A DNA stretch of 64,000 nucleotides from Thermogutta sp039793925 (GCF_039793925.1 NZ_JBAMME010000003.1:6682-70681); one strand, 5' to 3'. Positions 26,521 to 36,813 are shown, numbered from the stretch's first letter. Numbers and translations are program-made. Notes: generated by a model from the letters alone, not told the origin.

Positions 26521-29115
26521 ATGACGACTTCGCTCCAGCGAAATGAGCCGACCTGGCCGTTCCTCCTGGTGCTGATCGCGCTTTTTATCCTGAGCGTGAC
26601 CTCTCCGCGGGCGTGGCGTGTGGTCGAGCGTCCCGATCCGCCAATTCCGGGTGACAATCAGTCGACATTCGCCGAAGCCGATAGACCACCACGAGTAGAA
26701 AGGCGACAAAACCTTGCCACCACCTCGCCGGCACTCCCTCCTCCCTTAGCGTCCACTGAATCTCTTCCCGCCGCCCAGCGTTCTTCCCGGAACGAAGGCG
26801 CTCTGCAACCAGCCGAGGTTCAACATCAGGTGGCGGCTGATATGGCTCATGGACCGTCTCTCCTCCAGTTTCCTCCCGATCCGGAAAGGGAAGCCCCCTG
26901 CCTGGAGTCAATTCCCGATGAACGGCCAATGGCAGGGCTGGCGGAAGAAACACACGTGACAGGGGCACCGAATTCCGAGGACCTTGCCTTGCATGCCGAC
27001 CCGTCACCGTCTGAACATGGGCACGGCAACACGATGGAAGCACAGGACGGCAGCAGTGATGTGCCGCCTCAGCATGGTCTGTGGACCCCGCCCACTTCTC
27101 TTCTCGCCATGCTGGAACCCTTTGCGCAGCGCGAGGAGACACGCGGCTGGGTTAGTGAGGTCCGTGAAAAGATTAATGAACTCGGCCAGGACTTTGAAGC
27201 CGGCAAAAACGTTTTACCGGTCCTGCAAGAGATCTATGCCCTGGCCCAGCAGTCATCATCCATTCAGACGCAGCTCGATCCACAGCCCGATTTGGCGGCG
27301 GATTTTCGTCAGGTGCGCTATGCCCTCATTCGAAGGCTGAGTTTGTGGAAGGCCATTCAACTTGCCGGGGGTTTACAAGCAGAACTGGCCACTACGCAGA
27401 ATGGAGACTGGGCGCGTTTAGAGAAAACCCTTAACGCAGTTGAACACCGGCTGGGAACGGGCAGCACCGCTCAGGCCTGGCGCGAGTTCTTGAATATCGA
27501 GCCAGTGAAAACCCTCGTGCAATCGGAATCGCCTTCGGAAGCAGAGCGTCAACTTACGGAACTGGCTGCGCGGACGCTGGAGAGGATCGACGATCACACC
27601 TTCACCGAAGATCAGCAGGCACTTCTGGACGAGCAACCCCTGGCCGAGTATGTCGCCGAACTCCGCTTCTGGGCTGCCCCCGCTGTGCAGGCAGCCAGTC
27701 TTTTACAACGGGTGGAGAACTTCGAATCCAAAGCCACCAATTCGGCAGCGGAACCTCTTGTGAGGGCGTACCATCGGCTGGCACGCTCCTCTCAAGACCG
27801 TGCTCGATGGCTGGCACGCTGCCTCGATCTGCTCTACCGAAACGCCAATGTCCGAATCGCCATCACCGAAGAACTTCTCAATCGATTGGCTCCCGAACGA
27901 CCGGCAGACGAACGGCCGGTGGCCGATGTCATCCTGAATCGGCCGGTCTACGGTTCAAGCTACGCAGAGACCAAGGTCGGATTTCGGCTGATTCCTGACC
28001 CTCTGCGAGCCCGTGTCGCATTGACGGTGCGCGGCCATGTGACTTCGCTGACCTATGCGAATGCCGGCCCCGCAACCATCTGGAATGATGGCTGCGCCGA
28101 GTATGTGGCGGAAAAGGATGTGGAGATTACGCCGCACGGCCTCGTCGCCTCGCCGGCCGTGATTGACGTGCAGAACTCGGTGCGCATTCGCGACGTTGCC
28201 ACCACGCTGGATTCCATCCCAGTGCTTGGGTTTCTTACTCAGGAAGTGGCACGGCAGCAAGCTGTCCGGCAGCGTTTGGAAGCCAGTGAAGAAGCGAGGT
28301 GGAAGGTGGCGGCCCAGGCTCTGCGGGAGATTGAAAACGAAACGGAAACGCAATTTTCTCGGCTTAACCAGCGATGGCGGGAAGAAGTGCTGGCTCCCCT
28401 TCGCCGTTTCCACCTTGCTCCCACATGGCTGGGCGCCCAAACCACTGAAGATCGGATTGTTCTCCGTGTACGACTGGCGGCCCCGTTCCAGCCCGGTGGC
28501 CATACGCTCCGACCCTTTGCTCCGGCAGACGCGCTGGCGAGTTGCCAAATCCATCAGTCAGCAATTAACAATTTCCTCCAGCGTCTCGGATTGGAAGGGA
28601 AGACCTACACGGTGGCCGAGCTGCAGAGCAAACTGCGAGAAAAACTGCACCTTCCCGAAGACGACAGTCGGGAGGAAAACCCCCATGCCGATGCTCGTAT
28701 CACCTTTGCTTCCCGAGACGCGGCAAGAGTGGAGTTTGTTCAGGGTAAGCTCATCATCACGCTGGCCGTTGCCGAGTTGAGCAGCCCACCAAATCGCTGG
28801 CAGGATTTCCAGGTCCGTGCTTTGTACAGGCCGGAGATTCACAACGATCGCATCCAGTTCATCCGCGAGGGAGTCGTGCAGCTCGTCGGTCCCATGGATA
28901 TGCGGTCGCAGATTGCCCTGCGAAGCGTCTTCAGCCGGACTTTCTCCAAGGATAAACCGTGGGAAGTTTCGCCGGGTTTCCTGCAACGGCACGAAAATCT
29001 TACCGATTTGACGGTGACGCAACTCGTTTTGGAAGATGGTTGGCTGGGGTTTGCCGTTGGTCGCCGACCAGCTATGGCCGCCACGCAGCGGGGCGATGAC
29101 CACTCGCGACATTGA
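26521..29115 (+). CDS. Large membrane-anchored protein of unknown function
   Basis: An 864-residue protein I do not recognise. One N-terminal membrane helix (residues ~11-29, WPFLLVLIALFILSVTSP) is followed by a ~170-residue Pro/Ser/Glu-rich disordered region. A mostly helical region follows (e.g. WREFLNIEPVKTLVQ, LERIDDHTFTEDQQALL). The C-terminal half is mixed alpha/beta with repeated IVLRVRLAAPFQPGG-type strands and ends near GWLGFAVGRRPAM. The large segment would be outside the cytoplasm if the helix is a signal anchor. AAGGAAGGG precedes ATG 26521 by 7 bases. It stands alone in its orientation, so no role is suggested by context. Confidence 0.75.
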   Translation: MTTSLQRNEPTWPFLLVLIALFILSVTSPRAWRVVERPDPPIPGDNQSTFAEADRPPRVERRQNLATTSPALPPPLASTESLPAAQRSSRNEGALQPAEVQHQVAADMAHGPSLLQFPPDPEREAPCLESIPDERPMAGLAEETHVTGAPNSEDLALHADPSPSEHGHGNTMEAQDGSSDVPPQHGLWTPPTSLLAMLEPFAQREETRGWVSEVREKINELGQDFEAGKNVLPVLQEIYALAQQSSSIQTQLDPQPDLAADFRQVRYALIRRLSLWKAIQLAGGLQAELATTQNGDWARLEKTLNAVEHRLGTGSTAQAWREFLNIEPVKTLVQSESPSEAERQLTELAARTLERIDDHTFTEDQQALLDEQPLAEYVAELRFWAAPAVQAASLLQRVENFESKATNSAAEPLVRAYHRLARSSQDRARWLARCLDLLYRNANVRIAITEELLNRLAPERPADERPVADVILNRPVYGSSYAETKVGFRLIPDPLRARVALTVRGHVTSLTYANAGPATIWNDGCAEYVAEKDVEITPHGLVASPAVIDVQNSVRIRDVATTLDSIPVLGFLTQEVARQQAVRQRLEASEEARWKVAAQALREIENETETQFSRLNQRWREEVLAPLRRFHLAPTWLGAQTTEDRIVLRVRLAAPFQPGGHTLRPFAPADALASCQIHQSAINNFLQRLGLEGKTYTVAELQSKLREKLHLPEDDSREENPHADARITFASRDAARVEFVQGKLIITLAVAELSSPPNRWQDFQVRALYRPEIHNDRIQFIREGVVQLVGPMDMRSQIALRSVFSRTFSKDKPWEVSPGFLQRHENLTDLTVTQLVLEDGWLGFAVGRRPAMAATQRGDDHSRH

Positions 29116-29162
29116 GGCCCGGCCCCTCCGACCGCCGTGCCTGCGCCGGTGCCAGAGTCCGT

Positions 29163-30356
29163 TTAATGCGAGAAGCCGGCCAGCGAGTCTTTCTGAGAGT
29201 TCTTAGTGCGCCGCTGGGCACGCCGCCCGGTGGTTTCCAGAATGGCTATCAGGCTGACCATACAGCCCACCAGGAGCAGGATGACCATCGCCCCGAATGT
29301 ATCGACCTGGTGCAAAAGGAGGGCCCCCAAACCACAGCTTGTCGCCATGAGGTAAATCGTGAGAACGGCCTGGGATTTCGTCATCCCCAACTCCACGAGA
29401 CGGTGAGAGAAATGCCGAGTGTCACCGACAAAGGGACTAGCCCCGGCCCGCAGGCGTATGATCACTACCGTGATCAGGTCATAAAGCGGCACCGTCAAAG
29501 CACACAAAGGGGCGAGCACCGCATGACGTGGGGTGTTCTCTCCAGCAAACGTGGCCGTCATCGAAATGACCGCAAGCAAATAACCCACGAAATAGCTTCC
29601 GGCATCTCCCATGAAAAGCCGGGCAGGGGGCCGATTGTGCCATAAAAACCCCAGCAGCGACCCCAGCATCACCAGAAAAAAACCGGCCACAAAAAGCTGC
29701 GGTTCTCCGGTGAGGGGCTTGGGAGTGAGAAGCATGACCGCCGCGAGCACCGTGCAGGCGATGGCCGCCACGCCCGCCGCCAAACCGTCCATGTTGTCTA
29801 TCATATTGAAGGCGTTAATGAGCGCTACAATCCACAGGATACTCAATATCCCGGTGAGGAGCGGCACCTCGATAAAAAGAGTCAATCGATAACCTTCGGC
29901 AACGGTCACTCCCGCCACTATCAATTCCACCAGCAGCCGAAACCACCAGGGAAGTTTCCATCGATCGTCGGCCAGGCCCAAAATCATCACGAACGTGGCC
30001 AGCGTGAGCACGGTCCACAGCCGCCCACTTTGGCCCCAAACACCGGGCAAGTGCCGTGCAACCTCTTCTGGCAACCACTCTCGGGGGAGAAACCCGGCCA
30101 CCACTTCCGGCGTGACCAACCCCTGCGGCGGTCGAGCATCGAACGTCAACCACAGCACAATCTGAAGGATGGCAAAAGGGACCACCACCCCCAGCCAGAT
30201 CGCCAATCCTCCTGAAGTTGGCATGGGCCGATCGTGCACCTTGCGTGGCCCCGGTCGGTCCACCAGCCCCCATCGCGGTGCCCACACCCGGAGCGCAAAT
30301 CCGACGAGCCAGCTCACCACAAAGGAGGGCACTATCACGAAGAAGAGCCACCACAC
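29163..30356 (-). CDS. WecA/MraY-type phosphoglycosyl transferase
   Basis: A 397-residue polytopic membrane protein of glycosyltransferase family 4 (WecA/TagO/RfbN), which transfers a sugar phosphate from UDP-HexNAc to undecaprenyl phosphate and starts a polysaccharide chain. Diagnostic segments are VHDRPMPTSGGLAIWLG, GLADDRWKLPWW, NAFNMIDNMDGLAAGVA, FMGDAGSYFVGYLL and HFSHRLVELGM. GTG at 30356 is chosen because GGGAGG is upstream and the first helix (WWLFFVIVPSFVVSWLV) starts there; the frame is open further up. It overlaps the end of the DUF4416 gene by 22 bases, so the two are coupled. Confidence 0.85.
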   Translation of the reverse strand: MWWLFFVIVPSFVVSWLVGFALRVWAPRWGLVDRPGPRKVHDRPMPTSGGLAIWLGVVVPFAILQIVLWLTFDARPPQGLVTPEVVAGFLPREWLPEEVARHLPGVWGQSGRLWTVLTLATFVMILGLADDRWKLPWWFRLLVELIVAGVTVAEGYRLTLFIEVPLLTGILSILWIVALINAFNMIDNMDGLAAGVAAIACTVLAAVMLLTPKPLTGEPQLFVAGFFLVMLGSLLGFLWHNRPPARLFMGDAGSYFVGYLLAVISMTATFAGENTPRHAVLAPLCALTVPLYDLITVVIIRLRAGASPFVGDTRHFSHRLVELGMTKSQAVLTIYLMATSCGLGALLLHQVDTFGAMVILLLVGCMVSLIAILETTGRRAQRRTKNSQKDSLAGFSH

Positions 30357-30901
30357 GGCGTGGTTACCTCCCGTAGACGCTCGTGCAGATAGTCCCGGCA
30401 TCGGTTGAAAAATTCGTGATACTCGGGCTGCCGGTAGTCTGCAAATGTCCACTCATGGTGCTGCCACCGATGGTGCCGATAAAACAGCGTCACCTCTCCA
30501 TAAATACCCAAGCCAAGATAGATGCGATGGGTAAAGTCCTTCGTTGAGGCCAGCACAAGTTTGCCCAGCGTCAAGTATCCTGGGTCAATGTTGAGCGGAC
30601 GAGGTTCGGGAAACAATCGCATCTCTGCATATTCGGTCTCCCAGGAATTCGTCTGAATCTTGATCGCGGGCAACCGGCCGGGATCAATCAAATCCGCCGG
30701 CGCGAAGAATACCTTTTTCAGGTCCGCACCCATGCTCGCCGTGTAGTAGTCCGTGTGAGAAAACGGGAAAGGAGGGCTCTCCAGGGCGAGTGGGCCCCAC
30801 TCTTCCACCACCTTCTGTCGCGCCCAGTCGATTGCCGCCGGATGTCGACTGAACACCGCTACCAGCAGCAGCGCCGGATCAGGGGCTTTGGGAACTCCCA
30901 T
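30335..30901 (-). CDS. DUF4416 family protein
   Basis: A 188-residue soluble protein resembling DUF4416. Family-like segments include FSRHPAAIDWARQKV near the start, FSHTDYYTASMGADLKKVF, AIKIQTNSWETEYAEMRL, LNIDPGYLTLGKLVLASTKDF and YRQPEYHEFFNRCRDYL. Its biochemical role is unknown. GGAGAAGAAG upstream of the ATG is a good ribosome site. Its 3' end overlaps the WecA-like gene, suggesting joint expression. Confidence 0.85.
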   Translation of the reverse strand: MGVPKAPDPALLLVAVFSRHPAAIDWARQKVVEEWGPLALESPPFPFSHTDYYTASMGADLKKVFFAPADLIDPGRLPAIKIQTNSWETEYAEMRLFPEPRPLNIDPGYLTLGKLVLASTKDFTHRIYLGLGIYGEVTLFYRHHRWQHHEWTFADYRQPEYHEFFNRCRDYLHERLREVTTPCGGSSS

Positions 30902-31076
30902 TCTTCTTCTCCTTCATCGCGCCGGGAAGAGAGCTTTCTTGCTTACGCCGAACCGTCTCGGCCAGCGTTCTTTTGCTTGATTCTACCACGTGCCTTCATT
31001 CTAATGAAAACTCCGCCCACACTACCGGTCAGGTTTCTCGTGGTTTTCCAGACAGCAACCACCTGAGGGGGTCGCT

Positions 31077-32261
31077 ATGTCGTCTTGCCGCGTGTGGATC
31101 TTTTTTGCTCTGGCAGTGCTTAGTGCCCAACACAGTTGGACGGCCCAACCAAATACCCTGACGGCAAACCATTTTCGCTTCACGGTCGAAAAGGCACCCG
31201 ACATCGAAAAGTGGTTCGATCCTACCGACGCCTGGGGCGGGGCCGATGGCGTCTTCTCCATTCCCCTGGATGCCCACCGACTCCTCTTCACATTCGGCGA
31301 CACCTTCACAACGCGGCAACGGCGCAAAATGGTGAACAATTCCATCGCCATTCTCCGGCTGGAAGGTCGCACGCCTGCGGGTATCGATTTCTTCTTCGGC
31401 CAAACTGCCGATGGAGCCGTCCAATCATTTGCGGTGCCGCAGGACAATCGGGGTGTATTTTGGTTGGCAGCGGGGGTGCGCGACGGGTCGCAACTCCATC
31501 TTTTCGCCGCGCATATTGAATTGACTTCCCAGGGCGGACCATTCGGTTTTCGGCAAATCGGGGAATCCCTCCTCACAGTGGACAACCCTGACGAATCTCC
31601 CCCGCGATGGCAGATCCGGCAGCAGGAAATCCCCTATTTTCGATCCGACAACCAGGGAAGTACAGTCATCGGTTCGGCAACTCTTGATCCAATGGATGGA
31701 CCATACATTTATCTTTACGGTTTCGACGAGGAAAAAACTCCGCTCTTTCCCATCAAACACGCTATCGCAGCACGCGTGGAAAAAGGCCGTATGGAGAAAC
31801 TTTCCGAGTGGGAGTTTTATTGTGGCCCCGCCAAGGCGGGCGAGTCCGACTCGCCTGACGCCCTTCTGACAACTGAACGCTTCTGGACCCACGATTTCGC
31901 TCGCGCCACGCGATTGGCCCGAGAAGTGGCTTCTGAGTACTCCGTTTCGTATCTGCCGGTGCTCCGGGCATATGTGATGGTGTACACCCGTCTAGGTCTC
32001 TCGCAGGAAATCGTAATGCGTTCAGCTCCAACCCCGGTAGGTCCCTGGAGCGCTCCTCTTCTGCTCTATCGCATTCCTGATGTGCCCGAAGACATTAAGG
32101 CATTCTTCTACGCGGCAAAGGCTCATCCTGCGCTGGCCGCCGATGACGAGCTGGTTGTTAGCTACGTGGCCAACTCATTTGACTTTGCGCGACTGGTCCG
32201 AAATCCCGATATCTACCGCCCACGGTTCATTCGGGTGAACTTCACTCCAACGGCAAAATAG
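31077..32261 (+). CDS. DUF4185 secreted beta-propeller protein
   Basis: A 394-residue protein with an N-terminal signal peptide (residues ~1-23, ending near HSWTAQ) and a DUF4185-like domain. The typical motif is DAWGGADGVFSIPL followed by LLFTFGDTF, then FWTHDFARATRLAREVASEYSV and YVMVYTRLGLSQEIVMRSAP. The family is related to glycoside-hydrolase-like five-bladed propellers, but the substrate is unknown and catalytic residues were not checked. ATG 31077 is preceded by GAGGGG. It lies alone, divergent from the DUF4416 gene. Confidence 0.8.
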   Translation: MSSCRVWIFFALAVLSAQHSWTAQPNTLTANHFRFTVEKAPDIEKWFDPTDAWGGADGVFSIPLDAHRLLFTFGDTFTTRQRRKMVNNSIAILRLEGRTPAGIDFFFGQTADGAVQSFAVPQDNRGVFWLAAGVRDGSQLHLFAAHIELTSQGGPFGFRQIGESLLTVDNPDESPPRWQIRQQEIPYFRSDNQGSTVIGSATLDPMDGPYIYLYGFDEEKTPLFPIKHAIAARVEKGRMEKLSEWEFYCGPAKAGESDSPDALLTTERFWTHDFARATRLAREVASEYSVSYLPVLRAYVMVYTRLGLSQEIVMRSAPTPVGPWSAPLLLYRIPDVPEDIKAFFYAAKAHPALAADDELVVSYVANSFDFARLVRNPDIYRPRFIRVNFTPTAK

Positions 32262-32567
32262 AGGGTTCGAGCATTGCCGTGTCGGTCACTCGCCAGCCGA
32301 TGCGCAGGCCCCCAGGAATGGGAATATCAAAACCGCTCGCCGATCAGGGATGTTTTTCCGAAAGCTCCTTTCCCTGTAAACTTAAGGAATTGCTTTCAAG
32401 GGAGAGACACAGGCACCGAGCGTAGGCCTGCGGAGTCTGAGACCCCACCATTTAGGGGGGATCACTTAGATCGGGCGGTGTACCCGACAGTCAAGCCTCC
32501 TTGCAGGTTGCCCCAATTTCCGAGATTACGCAAAGGGATCTAACGCGCTGCTAAAGGCCTAGAGACA
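32262..32567. other. Intergenic region upstream of lysS
   Basis: About 306 bases. I looked for a T-box-like leader or other riboswitch before lysS and saw none. No gene is supported. Confidence 0.4.
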
Positions 32568-34103
32568 ATGGATGAAATGAGCCCTTCGACCAGCAAATCG
32601 GAAACCCACCGACCGAAGAGTCACCTAGAAGCCGCTCGCCGAGAGAAACTCCGTCGCATTATCGAGCTGGGACTGGACCCCTGGGGTGGGCGATTCGACG
32701 GGCATAGTCCCATCGCCGCAATCCGGGCACGCGAGAATGAAATCCGCGTCCTTCCGGCAGGTGAATGTGAGGTCGGCAAACCGCCCGAACTCCAGGGACC
32801 GCGGGTCCGCGCGGCCGGTCGCATCATGTTGCTCCGTCGGGCGGGCAAAATCATGTTCATCGACATCCGTGACTGGAGCGGCAAGATTCAGGTGCTTGTG
32901 GGCAAGGCGCAGGTCGGCGACAGAAACTGGGAGTTAGCCCAGTGCTTCGATCTCGGTGACATTATCGGTGTCGATGGGGAACTGAAGCGAACTAAGACCG
33001 GCGAGCTGACGATTTTCGCCGATGATCTTCACTTCCTCACGAAATGCATCGAGACGCCACCGGAAAAATGGCATGGTCTGAGCGATCCCGAACTGCGGAA
33101 CCGCATGCGGTATCTTGACCTGACCTACACGGAAGGGGTCATGGAACGGTTCCTCCGCCGAACGCGGATCGTGCAGTCAATCCGCAAAACCCTGGATGAA
33201 GAAGGATTCGTGGAAGTCGAGGGGCCCACTCTTCATGTGGTAGCAGGTGGTGCCGCGGCCCGGCCATTCATTACCCACCATAACGCGCTGGATATCGACC
33301 TCTACCTTCGAATCGCCCTGGAGCTTCACCTCAAGCGACTCCTCGTGGGGGGGATGGAACGCGTGTACGAACTCGGCCGGGTTTACCGCAACGAAGGGAT
33401 CAGCCCCCGCCACAACCCCGAGTTCACGATGCTGGAAGCCTACCAGGCTTACGGCGACTACCACACGATGATGGATCTTACGGAAAAGTTGATCGTTCGT
33501 GCGATCGAAGCGACGGGCCAAACCCTCCAGCTTCCTTGGGGAGAGAGTGTCATCGACTTTACACCGCCTTTCCAAAGGAAGACTTACGACGAGCTCCTCG
33601 CCGAGCACACGGGCGTCAATCCGACCGATCCCTCCTCAATTGCCCAGTTCGCACAATCACATGGGATTGAAGTCACTGGGAAGCATCCTGACGTCGTCAA
33701 GAATGAAGTTTTCGAGGAATTTGTTCAACCGAAATTGGCAGGTCCAGTCTTCGTGCTTGATTATCCCGCCTCGATTTGCCCGCTCACCAAGCGGAAACGG
33801 GGAAATCCCGCCATTGCCGAGCGATTCGAGCTTTTCGTGGAGGGGATGGAACTTGCCAATGCCTACACGGAGCTTAACGATCCTGACCTCCAAGAAGAAC
33901 TTTTCTCGCGGCAGCTCGAGGGACTGCCGGAGGAAGAATCCATGGCAAGGATGGACCGGGATTTCATTCGCGCCCTCCGTTACGGCATGCCTCCCGCCGG
34001 CGGGCTGGGAATTGGTATTGACCGATTGGTCATGTTATTGACAAACTGTCAGAGCATTCGCGAGGTTATTCTGTTCCCACTCTATCGGCCGGAAACGGAA
34101 TAA
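32568..34103 (+). CDS. lysS: Lysyl-tRNA synthetase, class II
   Basis: A 511-residue class II lysyl-tRNA synthetase that charges tRNA-Lys. It starts with a basic region, then the OB-fold anticodon-binding domain (~60-160, VRAAGRIMLLRRAGKIMFIDI). The catalytic core carries motif 1 (IRKTLDEEGFVEVEGPTLH), motif 2 (VYELGRVYRNEGISPRHNPEFTMLE) and motif 3 (GLGIGIDRLVMLL). Length is normal for the family. ATG 32568 is taken as the start; a second ATG three codons later is possible and there is no strong ribosome site. It is followed 33 bases later by the ABC permease gene. Confidence 0.95.
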   Translation: MDEMSPSTSKSETHRPKSHLEAARREKLRRIIELGLDPWGGRFDGHSPIAAIRARENEIRVLPAGECEVGKPPELQGPRVRAAGRIMLLRRAGKIMFIDIRDWSGKIQVLVGKAQVGDRNWELAQCFDLGDIIGVDGELKRTKTGELTIFADDLHFLTKCIETPPEKWHGLSDPELRNRMRYLDLTYTEGVMERFLRRTRIVQSIRKTLDEEGFVEVEGPTLHVVAGGAAARPFITHHNALDIDLYLRIALELHLKRLLVGGMERVYELGRVYRNEGISPRHNPEFTMLEAYQAYGDYHTMMDLTEKLIVRAIEATGQTLQLPWGESVIDFTPPFQRKTYDELLAEHTGVNPTDPSSIAQFAQSHGIEVTGKHPDVVKNEVFEEFVQPKLAGPVFVLDYPASICPLTKRKRGNPAIAERFELFVEGMELANAYTELNDPDLQEELFSRQLEGLPEEESMARMDRDFIRALRYGMPPAGGLGIGIDRLVMLLTNCQSIREVILFPLYRPETE

Positions 34104-34136
34104 ACCGCGCTCGGCCGTCACGGAGGACATTCTTTC

Positions 34137-35663
34137 ATGTATCGCTGGCTGTTGTGTTGGCGGTATCTCCGAACGCGCTACATCGCGCTGGCCTCCATCA
34201 TCAGTGTCACGCTGGGCGTGGCCACGATGATCGTGGTCAATAGCGTGATGATGGGATTCACCCACGAGATGGAGAACCGTCTCCACGGCATTCTGTCTGA
34301 CATCATCTTCCAGTCGCGAAGTTTGGAGGGCTTCCCCGATCCCGATTGGCACATGGAGCAGATCCGTCGGGTGGCCGGAGACGAGATTGAGGCCATGACC
34401 CCAACCGTCGTGGTGCCGGGAATGCTCAACTATCAAGTGGGCGACACCTGGATGACCCGACCGGTTCAGATCATCGGCATCGATGAAAAAACTCAGGGAT
34501 TGGTGAGCGATTTCAGCAAGTATCTCCAGCATCCAGAGAACCGCCGGCAACTTAGTTTCCAACTCCGCGAAGGCGGGTACGACGTGATTGATCACCAGGC
34601 TGACGGACCGGCTTTGCCCCGGGAAGAGATGAGCCTGGCAGGATGGGAACACCGCCGCCGCATGGCTCGCATGAAAAAAATGCTTCTCGAAATCGAGCGG
34701 TCTGAGAAGGCCGCGTCGCAGCAGAGCACAGGACTTCCCACCGATTTGCAAGATCCTTTTGCCCGGGCAGCTCCTCAGGAACCTGCACTACAATTTGATC
34801 CCGAAAAGGCGCAATACACCGGGGTTATTCTGGGCATTGGGCTGGTGAGCTTTCGTCGCGACGGGCAAGATCACTTCCTCCTATTGCCGGGCGACGATGT
34901 GAAACTGACGCTTCCCACAGTGGGAACACCTCCCAAAATCGTCAGCGACACGTTCACCATTGTGGACATCTACGAAAGCAAGATGAGCGAATACGATTCC
35001 AACTTTGCGTTTGTGCCCATTCGCGCCCTTCAGCAATTACGGGGCATGGTCGATCCATCCACGGGCAAGGGTTACGTCAACGCGATCAGCATCAAACTGA
35101 AACCGGGCTCCGACATGAATAAGGTACGTGATAAGCTTCGCGCTGCGTTTGCGCCGCAGTATTACGCCATCGATACCTGGCGCGACAATCAGGGGCCGCT
35201 GCTGGCCGCCGTCAGCATGGAGACAGCTATTCTCAACGTCCTCCTATTTCTCATCATCTGTGTGGCCGGGTTCGGGATCCTCGCCATCTTTTTCATGATT
35301 GTCGTCGAAAAGACCCGCGATATCGGGATTCTTAAGGCGCTGGGTGCTTCTTCCGGCGGAGTGATGAGCATTTTTCTAGGCTATGGCCTTCTTTTGGGAA
35401 TGGTGGGTGCGGGTGTGGGCCTGATCCTGGGGTTGATCTTCATCAGGCACATTAACGAGATCGCGGATTTGCTGGGTCGGATCACCGGTCACCGGGTTTT
35501 CGATCCCGACATCTACTACTTCTACAAGATTCCCACCATTGTCGATCCATGGACGGTCTGCTGGATTATCTCGGGAGCCATGTTCATTGCCATCCTCGCC
35601 AGTATTCTGCCGGCGCTGCGGGCAGCGCGCTTGCATCCTGTGGAGGCGCTCCGATATGAGTAA
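34137..35663 (+). CDS. LolC/E-type ABC transporter permease
   Basis: A 508-residue inner-membrane permease of the LolCE/FtsX type. It has an N-terminal membrane helix (residues ~16-38, LASIISVTLGVATMIVV), a large extracytoplasmic domain (~40-340), and three C-terminal helices with the FtsX core (e.g. NVLLFLIICVAGFGILAIFFM and EKTRDIGILKALGASSGG). These proteins usually act with a LolD-type ATPase, moving lipoproteins or other envelope cargo. GGAGG precedes ATG 34137. The ATPase gene begins inside its last codons, giving an 8-base overlap. Confidence 0.87.
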   Translation: MYRWLLCWRYLRTRYIALASIISVTLGVATMIVVNSVMMGFTHEMENRLHGILSDIIFQSRSLEGFPDPDWHMEQIRRVAGDEIEAMTPTVVVPGMLNYQVGDTWMTRPVQIIGIDEKTQGLVSDFSKYLQHPENRRQLSFQLREGGYDVIDHQADGPALPREEMSLAGWEHRRRMARMKKMLLEIERSEKAASQQSTGLPTDLQDPFARAAPQEPALQFDPEKAQYTGVILGIGLVSFRRDGQDHFLLLPGDDVKLTLPTVGTPPKIVSDTFTIVDIYESKMSEYDSNFAFVPIRALQQLRGMVDPSTGKGYVNAISIKLKPGSDMNKVRDKLRAAFAPQYYAIDTWRDNQGPLLAAVSMETAILNVLLFLIICVAGFGILAIFFMIVVEKTRDIGILKALGASSGGVMSIFLGYGLLLGMVGAGVGLILGLIFIRHINEIADLLGRITGHRVFDPDIYYFYKIPTIVDPWTVCWIISGAMFIAILASILPALRAARLHPVEALRYE

Positions 35664-36546
35664 GACATTTTCCCTGTTCCGCGCGCGACAAAATCCAACC
35701 CGGCGGGTTTCTCCCGAAGAGAAGGCTCCGGCCTCGGCAAACGGTCACATGGAGCTAGCTGGCCCCCACTTCGTTTCGTCTCACAGCAACAGCAGCCCCT
35801 ACCCGGCTGGCCGAACAACCGATCACACCTCCACTCTTTCAGGGATTCTCTCGGCTTGTGGAATCACCAAGACGTATCGAAAAGCGGCTGTGGAGATTCC
35901 CGTCCTCAAAGGGGTGAACCTGTCTGTCCAGGCGGGAGAGTTCCTTGCAATTGTCGGGCAAAGCGGCTCCGGCAAGAGCACGCTTCTCCATCTGCTGGGA
36001 CTGCTCGATCGACCTGACGAGGGGACCATCAGCCTGGAAGGCCAACGGATCGATAACTTGCCCGCCTTCGCCCGCGACCAGCTTCGCAACCGCACTTTCG
36101 GCATGGTTTTCCAGTTCTATCATCTTCTGCCGGAACTCTCCACGCTCGAAAATGTCATGATTCCTCTGATGATCGGCCAGAGTGTCTGGCAGTACTGGCG
36201 GCACCGCCGAGAGAACATCCGCCGCGCGAAAGAAATCCTCGAACTCGTGGGTCTTAGCCATCGATTGAAACACCGACCGCGGGAGCTGTCGGGTGGAGAA
36301 CTTCAGCGGGCGGCCATTGCCCGAGCACTGGTCAATCAGCCGCGAATTCTGCTGGCCGACGAACCCACCGGTAATCTGGACCCCGCTACTGGCCGGGAAA
36401 TTCTCCGTCTGATCCAAAACCTCAACCGCCAGGTGGGACTGACGATTATCATGGTGACTCACGATCACACCGTGGCGGAGATGGCCGACCGGGTCGTCTC
36501 TCTGGTGGATGGCCGGATCACTCATCAAGATTGTCCCGGTGCCTGA
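35656..36546 (+). CDS. LolD-type ABC ATPase with N-terminal extension
   Basis: A 296-residue ATP-binding subunit. The ABC domain begins about residue 72. Walker A is GQSGSGKST, the signature is LSGGELQRAAIARAL, Walker B with glutamate is ILLADEPTGNLD and the switch His is in VTHDH. The first ~70 residues are a Ser/Pro-rich extension unlike most LolD proteins. The ATG overlaps the permease stop by 8 bases, so the subunits are coupled. The cargo is not known; lipoprotein release is the typical role. The frame is open upstream, but the start at 35656 fits the coupling. Confidence 0.88.
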   Translation: MSKTFSLFRARQNPTRRVSPEEKAPASANGHMELAGPHFVSSHSNSSPYPAGRTTDHTSTLSGILSACGITKTYRKAAVEIPVLKGVNLSVQAGEFLAIVGQSGSGKSTLLHLLGLLDRPDEGTISLEGQRIDNLPAFARDQLRNRTFGMVFQFYHLLPELSTLENVMIPLMIGQSVWQYWRHRRENIRRAKEILELVGLSHRLKHRPRELSGGELQRAAIARALVNQPRILLADEPTGNLDPATGREILRLIQNLNRQVGLTIIMVTHDHTVAEMADRVVSLVDGRITHQDCPGA

Positions 36547-36813
36547 CCCGTAAGGGCCCCTATCTCCTGTCATTGAGCGCTGCATACGGTGGCACCTCCT
36601 CCAGCGCGGGAGCAATCAGCTCCGACTCTCGGCAACACCTCCCCTGAGCATCGGTTCTGGCGTTCGAAAAGCGGAGGCAATCAGCCCGCACCTCATGGGC
36701 CAGTTCCTGAAGGTTAAAATTGTCGAGATTAGGATGTCGCTTTCGGGCCGGTTAGCCCAAGCGTTCCTTCGGCCTTGAAATGCCGGGAAACGGGCTGTCC
36801 TTTTAGAGAAGCG

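Noticed and set aside
32262..32567. T-box or lysine riboswitch upstream of lysS
   Set aside because: No T-box consensus or aptamer-like stem pattern was visible.
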